From: Bombardia bombarda
Lineage: Eukaryota > Ascomycota > Sordariomycetes > Sordariales > Lasiosphaeriaceae
DNA: 64,000 nt
NCBI GenBank assembly: GCA_030512295.1
Contig: JAULSR010000002.1
Span: forward strand, 4,030,001-4,094,000
Direction: 5' to 3'
Under the pieces are notes generated by a model. It had not been told where the DNA came from. It saw only the letters and a program-made list of their open reading frames with translations, and searched no databases. A program made the translations under genes and the position numbers. This document shows positions 21,831 to 33,254 of this stretch, one piece after another (within the stretch, counting starts at the first letter, position 1; each line of letters begins with the position of its first letter).

Positions 21831-23803
21831 CTTGGCTGCTGGCGACCACCTCGAAGCGGTGTCGTCGTTCGCTCCAAGGACGGAAATGGTGGAGTCGACA
21901 GTTCGACAACTGACACAGTGCTGGCGTGAAGTGCCTTCCTTGGAGCTTCCGTCCTAATCTGCCTTCCAATCCTTCAACGTCAAGAACCAAGAGATAGCCC
22001 ACGGTCGAGAGTCAGAGTGTCCAAGACACCGTGGAGTAAGAATCCCAAAAGCTCGTAAACCCCTCAAGAATATAATTGAGACGATTAATTGCCCGCCACC
22101 GTGGACATGTCAGCCATTTATCATTCTCACAGAGACGAAACCTGCTGCTGCTGGTCTGGGAACCCAATGGTTCCATCCAGCCGCCGCCAGCAAGCAACCG
22201 TCCCAATTCGTTACATTCGGGCTTTAGTCGACTTTAGGCGCATGATTGGACGGGTTATGTGCTGGCTGTCAGGCTTCCTTGCAGAGACCAGAAAGGTGAC
22301 AGCGCGACCCGGAAAGACGAGCCAGGATTGCGCAGCCAACAAGGCCCAGCGACTGGCGGGGGATCCATAGCAGCCAGCAGCAAGCTGCGGGGCCGTCTCT
22401 TCACCGCAACACAGCGCCCGTCCAACCGGAGTTAAGTGCAAGAAGCTGTCAATAATTGGCTGCCAAATCCCAACTACCTCGGCGCCCAAGTGTCGATAAC
22501 GAACTTGAGCGAGTGAGTGGCTGTTCCGGGAAGAACTGAAAGAGGCCGCCGTGAACATCCAATGCAGGGAAAGAAAGTGTGCTGACGATTGCCGAGCTAT
22601 CCTTTGTTAACGACGCTCGCATTTTACCGCCAATAACTGGCGCTGCACTAACAGCATGACGTGGCACCGGTGACTGGCTTCCCCTGTAGATCGGTGAGTC
22701 TGGAAGAAAGGTCCCGAAAGTCATGATTTGTTATGACAAGTGTCCATCTCTCCCCGTATTCCTTAACAACAAGTACATGTACAGAGCAGATGCAGTTCCC
22801 CACAGTAGATTAGCAAAGCCCACAACCAACAGCCCGCGCAGGACCCTTGAAGGCCTCAGGCGATAAACACTGGCAGTCGCACAGGTCTGGGGAATCCCGA
22901 GGGAAGGAACCTCACAACCTCACACCTCGTTCCTTCCCTCCCGGCGCTGAGCTTTCGCGAAGAGCGCAGCTTGGGAGGAAAGAACGATGTGATGTTCGTA
23001 GAGAAGGGATCCACTTCAGGCATTCGGGCATTTTTCATCATTCATCCATCCAAATGTTCCCAAGATCGTCCATTGCGGCAACAATCTATATGCTGTCCCG
23101 TCGTTCTTTGCACGACAAATCGTTCTAGGCCTGCAGATTTTCCAGCCATAGAAGCTATCATGAACCTATCACGACCTATCAAAAACGTGTCCAGTGCAAA
23201 CGTTTCCAGATTTCGTTGGCTGTATGGAACAAATTGGCCGCCGTGCTCATTCTTCGTCGGGCCAAAATTGGGCTAATAGGTTGGTTGGGCTGTTTCTCGT
23301 CACGGTCCAGACTCCAGTCCAGATGCCAAATTAGCCACGACTGGCAGTGGTCCAGCGCTTCATTGCCAGGGGACAAGACAGCGGCTAGCAGTGGCAAACA
23401 AGGGACTCTTCAGCTGTCTCCAGCATCACACGCAGACATGCCCTGAGAATCATGGTTGCATTTCTAGGAAGCGACTCTCTGACTTCTCTAACAATCCATC
23501 CAGACATTGATTTCGAGTAATATGCGAGAATACATCGAGCTGTCTGTTGCAGCAATCTGGTATCCAATTCCCTCCTTGTCCAACCCCAAACGCTAAAAAC
23601 ATAAGAGCAGGCTTGACATATGTCATGAAATAAAAAGATCATCACCGTCATAATATGCTTTTAAACATCGCCTTTTATATCCAAAAAGAAAATAAGTGAT
23701 CCAAAACAGCAAAGCGCTGGCATCATGTACCAAAGGTGAGGTATAATGTGCATCATCAATACTGTGCGTAGTCCGATCGATAATCTGGCAACAGGCATGT
23801 TGC
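21831..23803. other. Long intergenic region, no gene seen
   Basis: Contains the promoter of the preceding minus-strand gene and the 3' flank of the next one. Only short overlapping open frames without motifs are present. Confidence 0.6.
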
Positions 23804-25879
23804 CTACGCAATGTATACGGGCAGCCGACTCCCGAGCAACTCGCTCTTTGGAATCTGCACGTCTTTCTTGTGAAAGTCGTGCAGAAGCAGCCAGCACAGC
23901 ATACGAAAGACCAATGTGCACCAGATGGTGGCCGCCTCGGTGTCGAGGCTTTCCGTGTCCATATAGCCCCTAGGGAGGTGGCCGGCGATTCGGGGCACTT
24001 CCAGAAGCGGCATCGATATACCTCTTTGGTGGGCGAGTTCCCGCGGTCGTGGCGATGATGGCTCGCTGCTGGCGACAATTGTCGGTGGCGTGGGCGGTGT
24101 CGAGAAGGGCCTGTTGACCGAGTTGTTGCTCTCCAGCGAGGGCGACCGCCCACGCATCGACGGGGCATAGTGCGTTGATCGGCGCCGCTCGAAAGACTGG
24201 ACGGCCCGTTCCCTGACTTGGTTGAGCACCACATAAAAGTAAATGTCCATAAACTTCTCTTGGCGCTCTTCCGGGCTGGCAGCGCTGAGCTCGTCAAATC
24301 GGCGGGCTTTAGGCTTGCCAGTCGAGCTATCATCATCTCTCTCCAAATCCCCTTCCTCGGCCGCCTCGTCCTCGCCAAGACCGGGGTTATTGATCATTTT
24401 CATGACTTCTTGAAAGTGTTCTCGGAGCACCATGCGCAACAGATCACGCTGCCTCGTTCTCAGATATTTGTCGCATTGGTCGAGAGCATCGTGCAGCGTA
24501 TTCAGGACGTCCATCGAGTACACAGATCCTTCGGGGGCCTTGCCCTTGTCTGCGGCCAGTGCGCTGATGACGCTCTTGGATAGTTCTTCGAGCGCTTGGA
24601 CTTGCGGAACCCCAGGTAAAATGTCTGTGTCGCCTATCCTAATTGAGTACTCCTTGATGAGCCGGCGCAGATTGAAGAAATTTTTGTCCCAGTGGTAGGG
24701 CGTGGGATTCGGTAGCATACGAAAGCAACTATTTCTTATATGGAGTGTCCTTCCCAGCATGCCAAGAAGTTCGAAGGCGACTGCAAAGCGGTTAGTCATA
24801 ATAACTCCAACACCAAGACGCATCATCTTACCTGGAAACAAATGGTCGTGCTTCTTATCGTCCTTGCGGAAGTAGTCGGCCGTATTGGTATTGCACTCGA
24901 TCTGCACCATAGTCTCGGCCACCTCGTCCTGACTGCCGAGTTGGAGGAAGCCGAGGTCCCGGCTCTCTTCATTCGGAAACTCCAGCCTGCGTCTGTCTTT
25001 GGTTTCCTGAAAGATGGTCGAGACAAAGCCACAGCATAGCTCCTTGACCTCGTCGACGGGAATCACCCTGTTCTCTTCGAAGCGGCTCTTCCCGTAGATG
25101 CGAAATGTGAACATGAGGCCAAGGTCGGCCACATGTGAGCCAGTCAGAATGAATCCATTGCCTTCACCGCGGTACTTGTCCTTGGACCGGTCAAATTCCT
25201 TCCAGTAAATACCCATCATGGCGGCGATCTCGAGTACGTGGCACATTGCCGACGTGGCGTAGGGTTTCCTGACATCCGAGGGCATCGTGTCCCAGCTCCG
25301 CTTCTTGGCCTGGACGGCGATGGCCAGGGTGTGCTTTGAGAAGTCGGCCAGCAATGGTTGTGGGGGGCCTATCTTTTGCTGCTGCAGCTGCCATTGTGCA
25401 CTCTCCCGCTCCATCGACTGAAGCTGTGATAGCAGAGTGACCCAGGTGGCCCTCTCGTTGTCGGCTGTGTGCACGTTGCTCTCCCTCAACGCTTGACGGT
25501 GTTTCTCCTCATCTTGCGGCAGCAAAGACCGAGTGGCTTTGAGACTCTCGGGTGTCCCGTTTACGTAATTGATGGGCTGGTTCTTGACGGGGCCCTTTTG
25601 GTTCGCTGGAAAGGAGACAAAGATGACAGGAGCCTCGAACTGGACTTCGAATCGGAGCTCATAGGGGCGGAACTTGCGTCTTTTGCTGTTGTGCCACTCG
25701 CCCATGACACTCTCGCCGCAGTTCACATATCCTGCCGCCGAAGCGTAGTACTGCTGGAGGACCTGGGCAATGGTGCCCAGAAGTGCAACCAGCGACACGA
25801 CCAAGGCGACCCAGTTGACCGCGTCGTTCCCGTTACCGTCGCCGCCACCATTGGAGCTCGAGGCGGTGCTGTTGTCCAT
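23804..25879 (-). CDS. Large fungal membrane-anchored protein (modin-like), with in-frame intron
   Basis: CDS is complement(24832..25879, 23804..24780), 674 aa. The unspliced frame is open throughout, but 24781-24831 is a perfect 51-bp intron: donor GTAAGA, branch point GACTAAC, acceptor TTTGCAG. Splicing gives HDHLFPVAFELLGMLGRTL. The N-terminus has one membrane helix (WVALVVSLVALLGTIAQVL, about residues 23-42). A conserved region follows: YYASAAGYVNCGESVMGEWH, then ATSAMCHVLEIAAMMGIYW and FILTGSHVADLGLMFTFRIYG. The C-terminal third is acidic then Ser/Pro-rich. It closely matches my memory of filamentous-ascomycete proteins labelled 'modin', whose biochemical role is unknown; that label is tentative. 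The start ATG is in a clean context and no frame lesions are seen. Confidence 0.8.
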   Translation of the reverse strand: MDNSTASSSNGGGDGNGNDAVNWVALVVSLVALLGTIAQVLQQYYASAAGYVNCGESVMGEWHNSKRRKFRPYELRFEVQFEAPVIFVSFPANQKGPVKNQPINYVNGTPESLKATRSLLPQDEEKHRQALRESNVHTADNERATWVTLLSQLQSMERESAQWQLQQQKIGPPQPLLADFSKHTLAIAVQAKKRSWDTMPSDVRKPYATSAMCHVLEIAAMMGIYWKEFDRSKDKYRGEGNGFILTGSHVADLGLMFTFRIYGKSRFEENRVIPVDEVKELCCGFVSTIFQETKDRRRLEFPNEESRDLGFLQLGSQDEVAETMVQIECNTNTADYFRKDDKKHDHLFPGKMMRLGVGVIMTNRFAVAFELLGMLGRTLHIRNSCFRMLPNPTPYHWDKNFFNLRRLIKEYSIRIGDTDILPGVPQVQALEELSKSVISALAADKGKAPEGSVYSMDVLNTLHDALDQCDKYLRTRQRDLLRMVLREHFQEVMKMINNPGLGEDEAAEEGDLERDDDSSTGKPKARRFDELSAASPEERQEKFMDIYFYVVLNQVRERAVQSFERRRSTHYAPSMRGRSPSLESNNSVNRPFSTPPTPPTIVASSEPSSPRPRELAHQRGISMPLLEVPRIAGHLPRGYMDTESLDTEAATIWCTLVFRMLCWLLLHDFHKKDVQIPKSELLGSRLPVYIA

Positions 25880-27566
25880 TTGGATTGAGCGGGATCGGGC
25901 CGGACAGACGTCGAGGTCGGAGCCAGTTCGAGAGCACCCGGTGTCGGGGATGGGTCGAGATCGTAGAGACGCGAGGATTGGAAGCTAGCAGGTGGGCACC
26001 AATCCATGCAGCAGTAGCAAAATAGACAAGTGAAGAACAACGCTAACGCCAAGGAGACGCGATGCTATCTAGGCCATTGAAACTGTGGAGAGAAAACACT
26101 GAAGATCCTTCCAAGTAGGAAGCATCGTGGTGAAATGGGGAAGGGAAAGATGATGGGTACGACGAGCAGAACTGAAGTAGGTAGGACAGGTCAGAAAAAG
26201 GACGAGGCTCTGACAAGCCTGCAGCGTGCGTAACCATTGTGGCCGTTGGGCGCGAGAGCGCGAGAGTGCCTGGAGATTTGGGCGACCGGGGTGCCTCTCC
26301 AGGTGCGGCCAAGAGTCCAAGACAGGGCGAGGCTGCCAATGAAGCAGGCGCGCTATGGCGTGCAGGGAGGAAGGCGCAGACGATGCTGTATCTGGCTGTG
26401 TCGAAACGCGCTACGCTCAGACTGAGGCTAGGTCAGCGGGAAAGAGCACTGCTGACCATCCATTTCCCGTCCCGACTGTGCTGGCGACGCAAATTGGCGA
26501 CGCAAACATGCGGGTGGGGCGCAGCTTCCTCTGTTTTTTTCGTCTGCAGGTTTGTTTGCATTTCCCTGTCAAATGGGAAGGAGCGATTTATGCTGTGTGT
26601 CTGTTTCGCTGTCCTACCTCGTAGATAGCCGCTAGCCAATGCTCCTCCCTGCAGTTAGATGAAAGACGAAGGTGAACGACTGCCTGTGCGGTGATATTCG
26701 TTGAGACAAATGCACATGACAGGGGCTACCTAAGCGTCGGAATTGGCGGGGCACCGGACATCTTTCGGTGCGCAACCTGGAATAGGTGAGGCTCAAAATT
26801 TGAGATTTAGGCCCCCATTTCCCCTTCGCTGTCGCTAATTGACCATGGCGTTACAGGCGCCCACGGCCCCCATTGGCGCCCATGACCACTCGATCCTCTC
26901 GATCCCCTCACTTCTACTTCGTACCCCATAGGTTCAAGCCCCTCCTTTCGGGGCTGCAGCTGCAGCGGCCTCGGCCACGACATCGCATCGTCGACTCCGC
27001 CGCAATTCTCCAAGACATGTCGCCAATCGCCACCAATCCGTCACGAGTCTCGCAGGAAACAATCAGCAAGCCACCCCCAATTCAGCAATGGGGCGAAGTT
27101 GTTTGTTTGTTGCACGCACTGTACTTGCATGTACGTCGTGAAACCGCCAATTGAGGGCGGAAGCAGCTGAAGTAGCTGAAGCACACCGAAACTCGCTCAT
27201 GTGTAAGGTAACTATACACTTCAATGCTCGAATGTAGCCAGTAAGGGCTGTCGCTGTGGCCCGCTGGCTTCACCAAACCAATACCGGTAATGCCTACAGA
27301 CGCTGGTGAGTGGTGAGTCTATCAAGAGCGTTGTTCTTCAGCGCCTGGTCTGCCGCCAGCTGGGCTGAAGATTGCGGGGTCGAGTCCTGCTTGTCATCGC
27401 ATACACAGTATAACGGATTGCAGTTGCCATCGTTGGAGACGGGAGCGTCATGACGTCATGTTCGTCATTGCAGCTGTGAAAGAGTGCTCATGCCACGATT
27501 TGACTCTCAACACCCCAAATTTGCCAGATCAGAGAGAGAATTATACTCAGAATCTTCACCAACAAG
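25880..27566. other. Divergent intergenic region
   Basis: This 1.7-kb spacer lies between the minus-strand 674-aa gene and the plus-strand OBAP gene. Both promoters should lie here. No gene-like frame, tRNA or repeat could be supported. Confidence 0.6.
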
Positions 27567-28386
27567 ATGGAACATTGCGGTACCGTTAAATCTACTGAGC
27601 CCAGCGTGGCTGGCGGCCCGCTCAGCACCAAGAGCACCGTTCTCGAAACCGGCGCAGCCATGACCCAGGTGAGGAGCCACAACAGTCCAAGATGGCTTGG
27701 AGTAGGCATTGACATTCCATATGCAGGACTTTACGCCCATCAAGAACATATGCGCACATCTGAATGCGTTCCACGTCTATGCCTCAGACCCAACTCGCTT
27801 CGTCGAGACAAACCACTACTGTGGCCACCTGACCGAAGACGTCCGCCAATGCATCCTGTACGACAGCCCCGAGCCCGGTGCTCGCATCCTGGGCATCGAG
27901 TACATGATCTCGCCCAAGCTGTACGAGACTCTCGACAGCGACGAGCGCAAGCTGTGGCACAGCCACGTCTTCGAGGTCAAGTCTGGCATGCTGATCATGC
28001 CGCAGCCGTCGGCCTTGGTCCCCCAAGCTGCCTGGGACAAGGCCGAGACAGCCGAAATGGAGCAGGTAGTTGAGCTTTACGGCAAAATTTACCACCTTTG
28101 GCAGGTCGACAAAGGCCACAAGCTGCCGCTCGGCGAGCCGCAGCTCATGACCAGCTTCACGAGTGCAGACCAGTTTCCAGACATGGAAAAGCACTTAGAT
28201 GAGCGGGATAGCCGCTTCCAAGGTGCTGATTGGCGCAAGAAGAAAGAGCTTCGGGAGTCAATTCCAGAGCCAGAGATCCATCCTGGTAGGTGTCGACGCC
28301 AGACTTTACAGCTCTTGTCGTTCGAAACGAAGACTAATACGTGGTGTACAGATGCAGATTCAACCTGGAAGAAGCAAAAGTATTAG
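27567..28386 (+). CDS. Oil-body-associated protein family (DUF1264)
   Basis: CDS is join(27567..27668, 27727..28285, 28352..28386), 231 aa. Intron 1 is 58 bp (GTGAGG...TGCAG). Intron 2 is 66 bp (GTAGGT...TACAG), a multiple of three without a stop, so unspliced reading gives a false 22-residue insert. The family blocks are clear: NICAHLNAFHVYASDP, RFVETNHYCGHL, QCILYDS, GIEYMISPKLYETL and KLWHSHVFEVKSG. In plants OBAP1 proteins sit on lipid droplets. Fungal members are uncharacterised, and lipid-body association here is by analogy. The protein ends DADSTWKKQKY. Confidence 0.9.
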
Positions 28387-30536
28387 ACTCGAATTTCGGA
28401 CACTCCAACAACATGTCGATATAATGATGATGATGGGCAGCCCAATGTTCAAAGGGTGACACTGATCGAGAGATACTCTTCTCTCAATTTTTTTTTGGGA
28501 TCAATTATCATCAAAGGTGCAATTGATACCAGATGGCAAAATCTTTGTCTGCGTCAGACCCAGACAATGGGATGGCTTGGTCAGCCGATCTCAGTCTCAT
28601 GAATAGGATCGATTCCTCACTAAATGGGCTTGCTTTCTTCTCTGGCGCTACCTTTTTGGGGGGCGTTATAGTAGGACTTTGCAGTGTTACGGGCAATGCT
28701 GAATACATTCCAGATGTGGCTACTACCTACTTCTGCCGGTACTCGTCATCAAGATAAGATTTTTGCAAATGGAAAGCTTGCCCTTGCCGTGGAAATAAGC
28801 AGTATGCATCGTATAATAATACGCAACTGTTATTGTCCAGCCTTTGCAGCTCATCGAGGTCACGCTATGACACAACAGCGGGTCGGATTTCGTTATCTGG
28901 ATGAACAAGACCGTTTCTCGGACGAGGTACTGTTCCGATTGGTGCTTTCGTACCCTGGTAACAAAAAGGCCCCGGTGCTAGTCCCCTGAGTCCCTGACGA
29001 TTACGATGGGAATATGCACGTCGCCGATCGGAATTGCGACGACCAGGCCGTTGAAGGTGGAAACTGTACCAAAAGTGGATGTTTGTCTCCTCTACCTAAT
29101 GTTACTTTTGCAGGCTCTAGTATCCGAAGAGATCAGAGGGATCAAGTCTTCAGGTAACGCAACTACGAGCGCTAATGCTAACAACTAAAAGAGCGATTCA
29201 GTTTTACTGGTCTCTTGTATGGCCCCGAAATCCTAATATGTGGCTTTTGACTCAGAACTACGTTTCTTCCTAACAAGAAGTCCCCGACTTATTCTAGTAC
29301 ACTCGATGTAGCATAACCTGACGTTGGTCAGTCACATATGTGATGGTCGGCACGTCGGCTCAACAACCATGCAGGCTACGCCGCTCGCCCAAGGTGTAAG
29401 GGGTTGACTGACCAGCGGTGAAGGGAAACCAGGCACTTTGATTTCTGGGCACTACTACTTCCGGGTACGTGATTTGGGCAGTTTTGGCGTTGATCATGAG
29501 ATGGTCAAATGCGCCTCTAGCTACAAAACCTCTTTCTTAACGAGAAAATCGATACAGAGACCCATAACCCCCTGCGGGCACGGACGGGTTGCCTGTTGGT
29601 TGTTCCATTGCCATGTTTGCCTCTGTCCAGCATGGGTCCGCGAACCTAGTATGCGGCACAGAATCGGTAAGGCTTACTGAGGAACGGCGTCTAGGATTGA
29701 GGGGGTTTGCACACTGATATCATAAGGCACGGTTTCTGCCAGGGGCTTTGTGCGAAACTTGTGCAGATATCGATGTTCTTTATTTCTGTCACATTTCCTC
29801 ATTCCCCTATCTCACCTGCTTCGCCCCATGAACCCGATTAATGGATTGCACAAGGATGGTCTGATGTATGCAGAGTGCAAATAGCAAGGCAGTTGGTATT
29901 ATCTCATAACTTGGTAGGGCCCATGCCGACAAGGCTCTGAACTAGGCAATCATGTAGTCGCTCTAGTCAGTCATCGTGTTTGAATGTCAAGCGGACATGT
30001 TTCGGTGAGAGAGAGCTGGCCGAACTGGGGCAAGATGTAACCTCAGACTATAGAACTAGGTTGCATTGCCCAGGCGTGACACTGGACGTTGATCAGTTCG
30101 ATCAGCATCTTTCCCGTCTTTGGTACGAGGAGCGAAAGGAAGAGGCGCGAACACTAGTGCAATGCCGAGCACAATCAGGTTAGGATGTGGGGTAAGGGTG
30201 ATAAACGATGGACGAGAATGGGTGATGTCGACAACTATCTCGGGGCCGGGTTGCTGTATACTATCTCCATGTCGTTCCCATATCGGCAGACTAGGAGTTA
30301 TTACCCAGCGCCGTGTGATGCTCTGCTGGTATAAGCAAACCAAACCAACAAGAGATATGCAAAATCGAAAGTACCTTGCTTCGAAGCTCGGGGTATTAGA
30401 ACACCGAGCAGGATGATTGACTTGGTATATAACCATGGCTGACTCCCACCTTCTGAACTACTTGCAACACTTAACCACAGATAATCATATCATCTTTTAC
30501 ATTCACTGCTTCTCATATATCCTCCCTCATCCAAAT
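28387..30536. other. Long gene-poor stretch upstream of the terpene synthase
   Basis: No gene can be supported over 2.1 kb. Short frames such as 28684-28989 and 29980-30183 lack motifs. A terpene cluster might be expected to have partner enzymes here (P450, oxidoreductase), but none is visible. Confidence 0.55.
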
Positions 30537-31973
30537 ATGGCCGTAACCAGCGTTGCTGAAATATCAGCCAGGCTCAGGGGGCAGACCTTGTGTGTCCCCA
30601 ATCTCCACCCTTTTTATTCACAATGGCCCAAGGAGATCAGCCCCTATTACGAGCAGCTCAAGGTGACGATTGAAAACAAGATTCAAGAATGGATCTCGGA
30701 CGAGCGTGTTCGCAAGGCTGCCAGAGATGTAGACCTGCCTACCTTTTGTGCCACGCAAGTCGATCACTACCATACCCTTTCTTTATCACTGGAGTCCGGT
30801 ATCATATATGCTAACTATTCTCATAGATGGTGGCCCAACTCCTCGCTCCACCGCCTCGAGACCATGGCATGGTACTCGCTGTGGATCATCCTCTGGGACG
30901 ACGTGGTCGAGTACGCCGAGTCAGACAATCCGACAACGGAGCAGACGCTCAAGTATGTCGAGTTTCAGCTGGGTCTGAGCAAGTCAACCGAAGCTCCTGA
31001 GACGCCGACAAAGTACTGCGAGCTGCTCAAGTACGCCGCCCCTGCCCTCAAGGCGGATCTCACCCTCGTTGAGAGGCAGCGCCTGTATAACGAGATCAAG
31101 TACTACCTCGAGGGCTGCGAGCTGGAACAGACGTTTGTTCAGGCCGGGGCCATGCCCTCGCTGGAGAACTACTGGGACCATCGGTTCGGCACATCAGCTG
31201 TGAATACTTACAATGCACTTGGGGAGTGAGTTTCCATCTTCTTTTTCACATTTATTAGCAAGGAAGCTTTACTGTTGTACTAATAACCTGACCAGGTACA
31301 TGTGCGGTGGCCACATCCCCGAAAGGATCTATGATACTCCCGAGCTGAAGACGCTGTGGTTTGAGCTCAACCGCCACATTGTCATGTAAGCTGTCCTGGT
31401 TTCTCGCCTCGGAATGATGACTGACCCGCTGTTTGTAACCAGCCTGAACGATCTCCTCTCTCTTCGCAATGAAGTCGTGAGTAGATTCCCTTTCTTTTCT
31501 TATCCTTATTCTTTCTATAGCTTCTTTTACTCTGTCCCTCAGTTTACCCATGTGCCATTAAAGTACTTGCCAACTCACTCACATTGAACATAGCCCCGCG
31601 ACTGGCCCGGCCTCGTCCACATCCTCATAGACACGGCTAACACCGACCTTGAAACTGCCGTGGCTACCATGCTCGACATGCTGCGCATCTCGGCCGATAA
31701 GATTGACGTTGCTGCCGACAAGCTCGTAACCATGGCAGCAGAGCAGGGCGGTCCGAAGGCCAAGTCCACCATGGAGGACTATGTCTCGGCCTTTAAGGCA
31801 AATATGACAGGCAACTATTACTGGTCGTAAGTATACCTAACTTCAACCTTGTCTGCAGAGCCGCCCTTCAATAGCTGACGTTCTTTACTTTATTTGACTG
31901 CAGCTTAGTGTGCCCGCGCTATGGAAACGTGCCGTATACTCAAGAGGATGGGACTATAGTTATCCCGTTGTAA
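30537..31973 (+). CDS. Class I terpene synthase (sesquiterpene-cyclase-like), six exons
   Basis: CDS is join(30537..30754, 30827..31225, 31296..31385, 31443..31476, 31594..31826, 31904..31973), 347 aa. The Asp-rich motif is W-DDVVE (D97, D98, E101). The NSE motif is NDLLSLRNE (N238, S242, E246). The C-terminal RY pair occurs in CPRY. Together these define metal-binding prenyl-diphosphate cyclisation, by length most likely a farnesyl diphosphate cyclase. Intron 1 (72 bp) is GC-AG: GCAAGT donor, GCTAACTAT branch site, TCATAG acceptor. It gives FCATWWPNSSLHRLETMAWYS. It is also a multiple of three without a stop, so read-through falsely inserts 24 residues. The other introns are 70, 57, 117 and 77 bp, all GT-AG. 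No tailoring enzymes flank it, so the product is unknown. Confidence 0.9.
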
Positions 31974-33254
31974 GTCAGTACTATTAAGTACGATGTGCTT
32001 ATCATAGCCGAGAGTCAAAGGAGAAAGACAAGTGAAGTTATATGATATAAAGATAGATACTTTTATCATTTGAAGGTTATCTCATCTTGGGAATAGTGAT
32101 CGGTAGACCTTGCTATTCCTCACATACATGTCACTGATGTATTTTCGATATTTTATCGTATTACGCTATGTGAGCCTGTAGTCAAATATATCCCGAATGA
32201 ACAATACTCTACCACATATGTGCCAACCGGATATCGCCATTATCAAACTCAGATTAGAGTAGACTTAGAACCAGAGCAATGTGGATGGTCATCGGGCAGT
32301 CTTTCTGTTATGGTGTTGTCCATGAGTCAGTTACCTCCTGGCTCAGGGTGAGAGAAGGGTTAAAGTGGAGTCAGATCACGATTCATCACGATCTCATCGC
32401 CGTCCCCGCCATGATGGAGCCCATTTCCGCTCTCCATATCCATCAGTCATAGGTCCGATGGTGTAGTTGGTTATCACGTCAGTCTAACACACTGAAGGTC
32501 TCCGGTTCAAGCCCGGGTCAGATCAGATTGATTCGATTATCTTTTGTATTCAAGACAATAGAACGGTACTTTTGCCCTATTCATACCTTTTGGTATAATT
32601 ATTGGTCCTTTGTCTGATTGCTTATCTTTTAAACCTTTTAACTTTAAATGTCGTGAACTTTTGTTGTTTAATCAAATGGAGATGCTGCATAGTTAATATG
32701 ATGCATTATTTGATCCCAGCAGTGACCAGATTTAAGTTGAGGTTGAACTTTGTACACGCTAAATCAAACCTGATAGTAATTTTGTTCATCATCCAAATCA
32801 GAGGCCATGACTCATAACATGTCATAATATCCTATCAGAGCAGACTACAGGTTTGGCAACTAGCATTGGACAACGTCAAGTCTTCCATGGTGGGTTCGCG
32901 TCACGCAGTAGAACTATCGGTTGGAACAGATCATGTGGGTTGGGACTTGCAAGATAGTCAATGCAAAACAAAGCTCGACGGTGACGTGAATTAAAATGCT
33001 GTGCTAAATATTGAGTTTATGGAAATATATACTGTATATTCACCAATACTATTCACGTGGGAGAAATAATCAACGATAAATAGACAAGAGTCTAACTGCC
33101 ATCTCACTTGTCGTTCTACAAGTTTACCTGGGCCGTCTGAGTCCAGGGGCGGTTACAAACCAGTCAACCAGCAAGCTTCAAGCTCACGGAACTAACTCAG
33201 CACAATTATATCCAAAAGCAAAAGCCATGAGGCATATCCAAGTCCCACAGCCTT
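31974..33254. other. AT-rich spacer with one tRNA gene
   Basis: It is markedly AT-richer than the flanking genes, and protein-coding signals are absent. Apart from the tRNA-Val, nothing is seen. The composition is compatible with RIP mutation, but no dinucleotide index could be computed. Confidence 0.6.
32452..32525 (+). tRNA. tRNA-Val (AAC), with one acceptor-stem mismatch
   Basis: The 74-nt cloverleaf is GGTCCGA acceptor 5' strand, D-arm TGGTGTAGTTGGTTATCA, anticodon stem TCAGT/ACTGA with loop CTAACAC (anticodon AAC, valine), and T-arm TCCGG-TTCAAGC-CCGGG. The 3' acceptor strand is TCAGATC followed by A. There is no intron. The fifth acceptor pair is C-A instead of C-G, and the T-loop reads TTCAAGC. 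Both differences are G-to-A and could be RIP or decay, so the gene may be weak or a pseudogene. Confidence 0.85.

Noticed and set aside
27315..27385. tRNA-like T-arm (GGTCGAGTCC) with a possible anticodon stem
   Set aside because: Acceptor and D-stem do not pair, and the cloverleaf cannot be closed.
30417..30536. Forty-residue N-terminal extension of the terpene synthase
   Set aside because: It opens through TTG. Of its internal ATGs only 30435 is in frame, and the ATG at 30537 (MAVTSVAEI) gives a normal family N-terminus.
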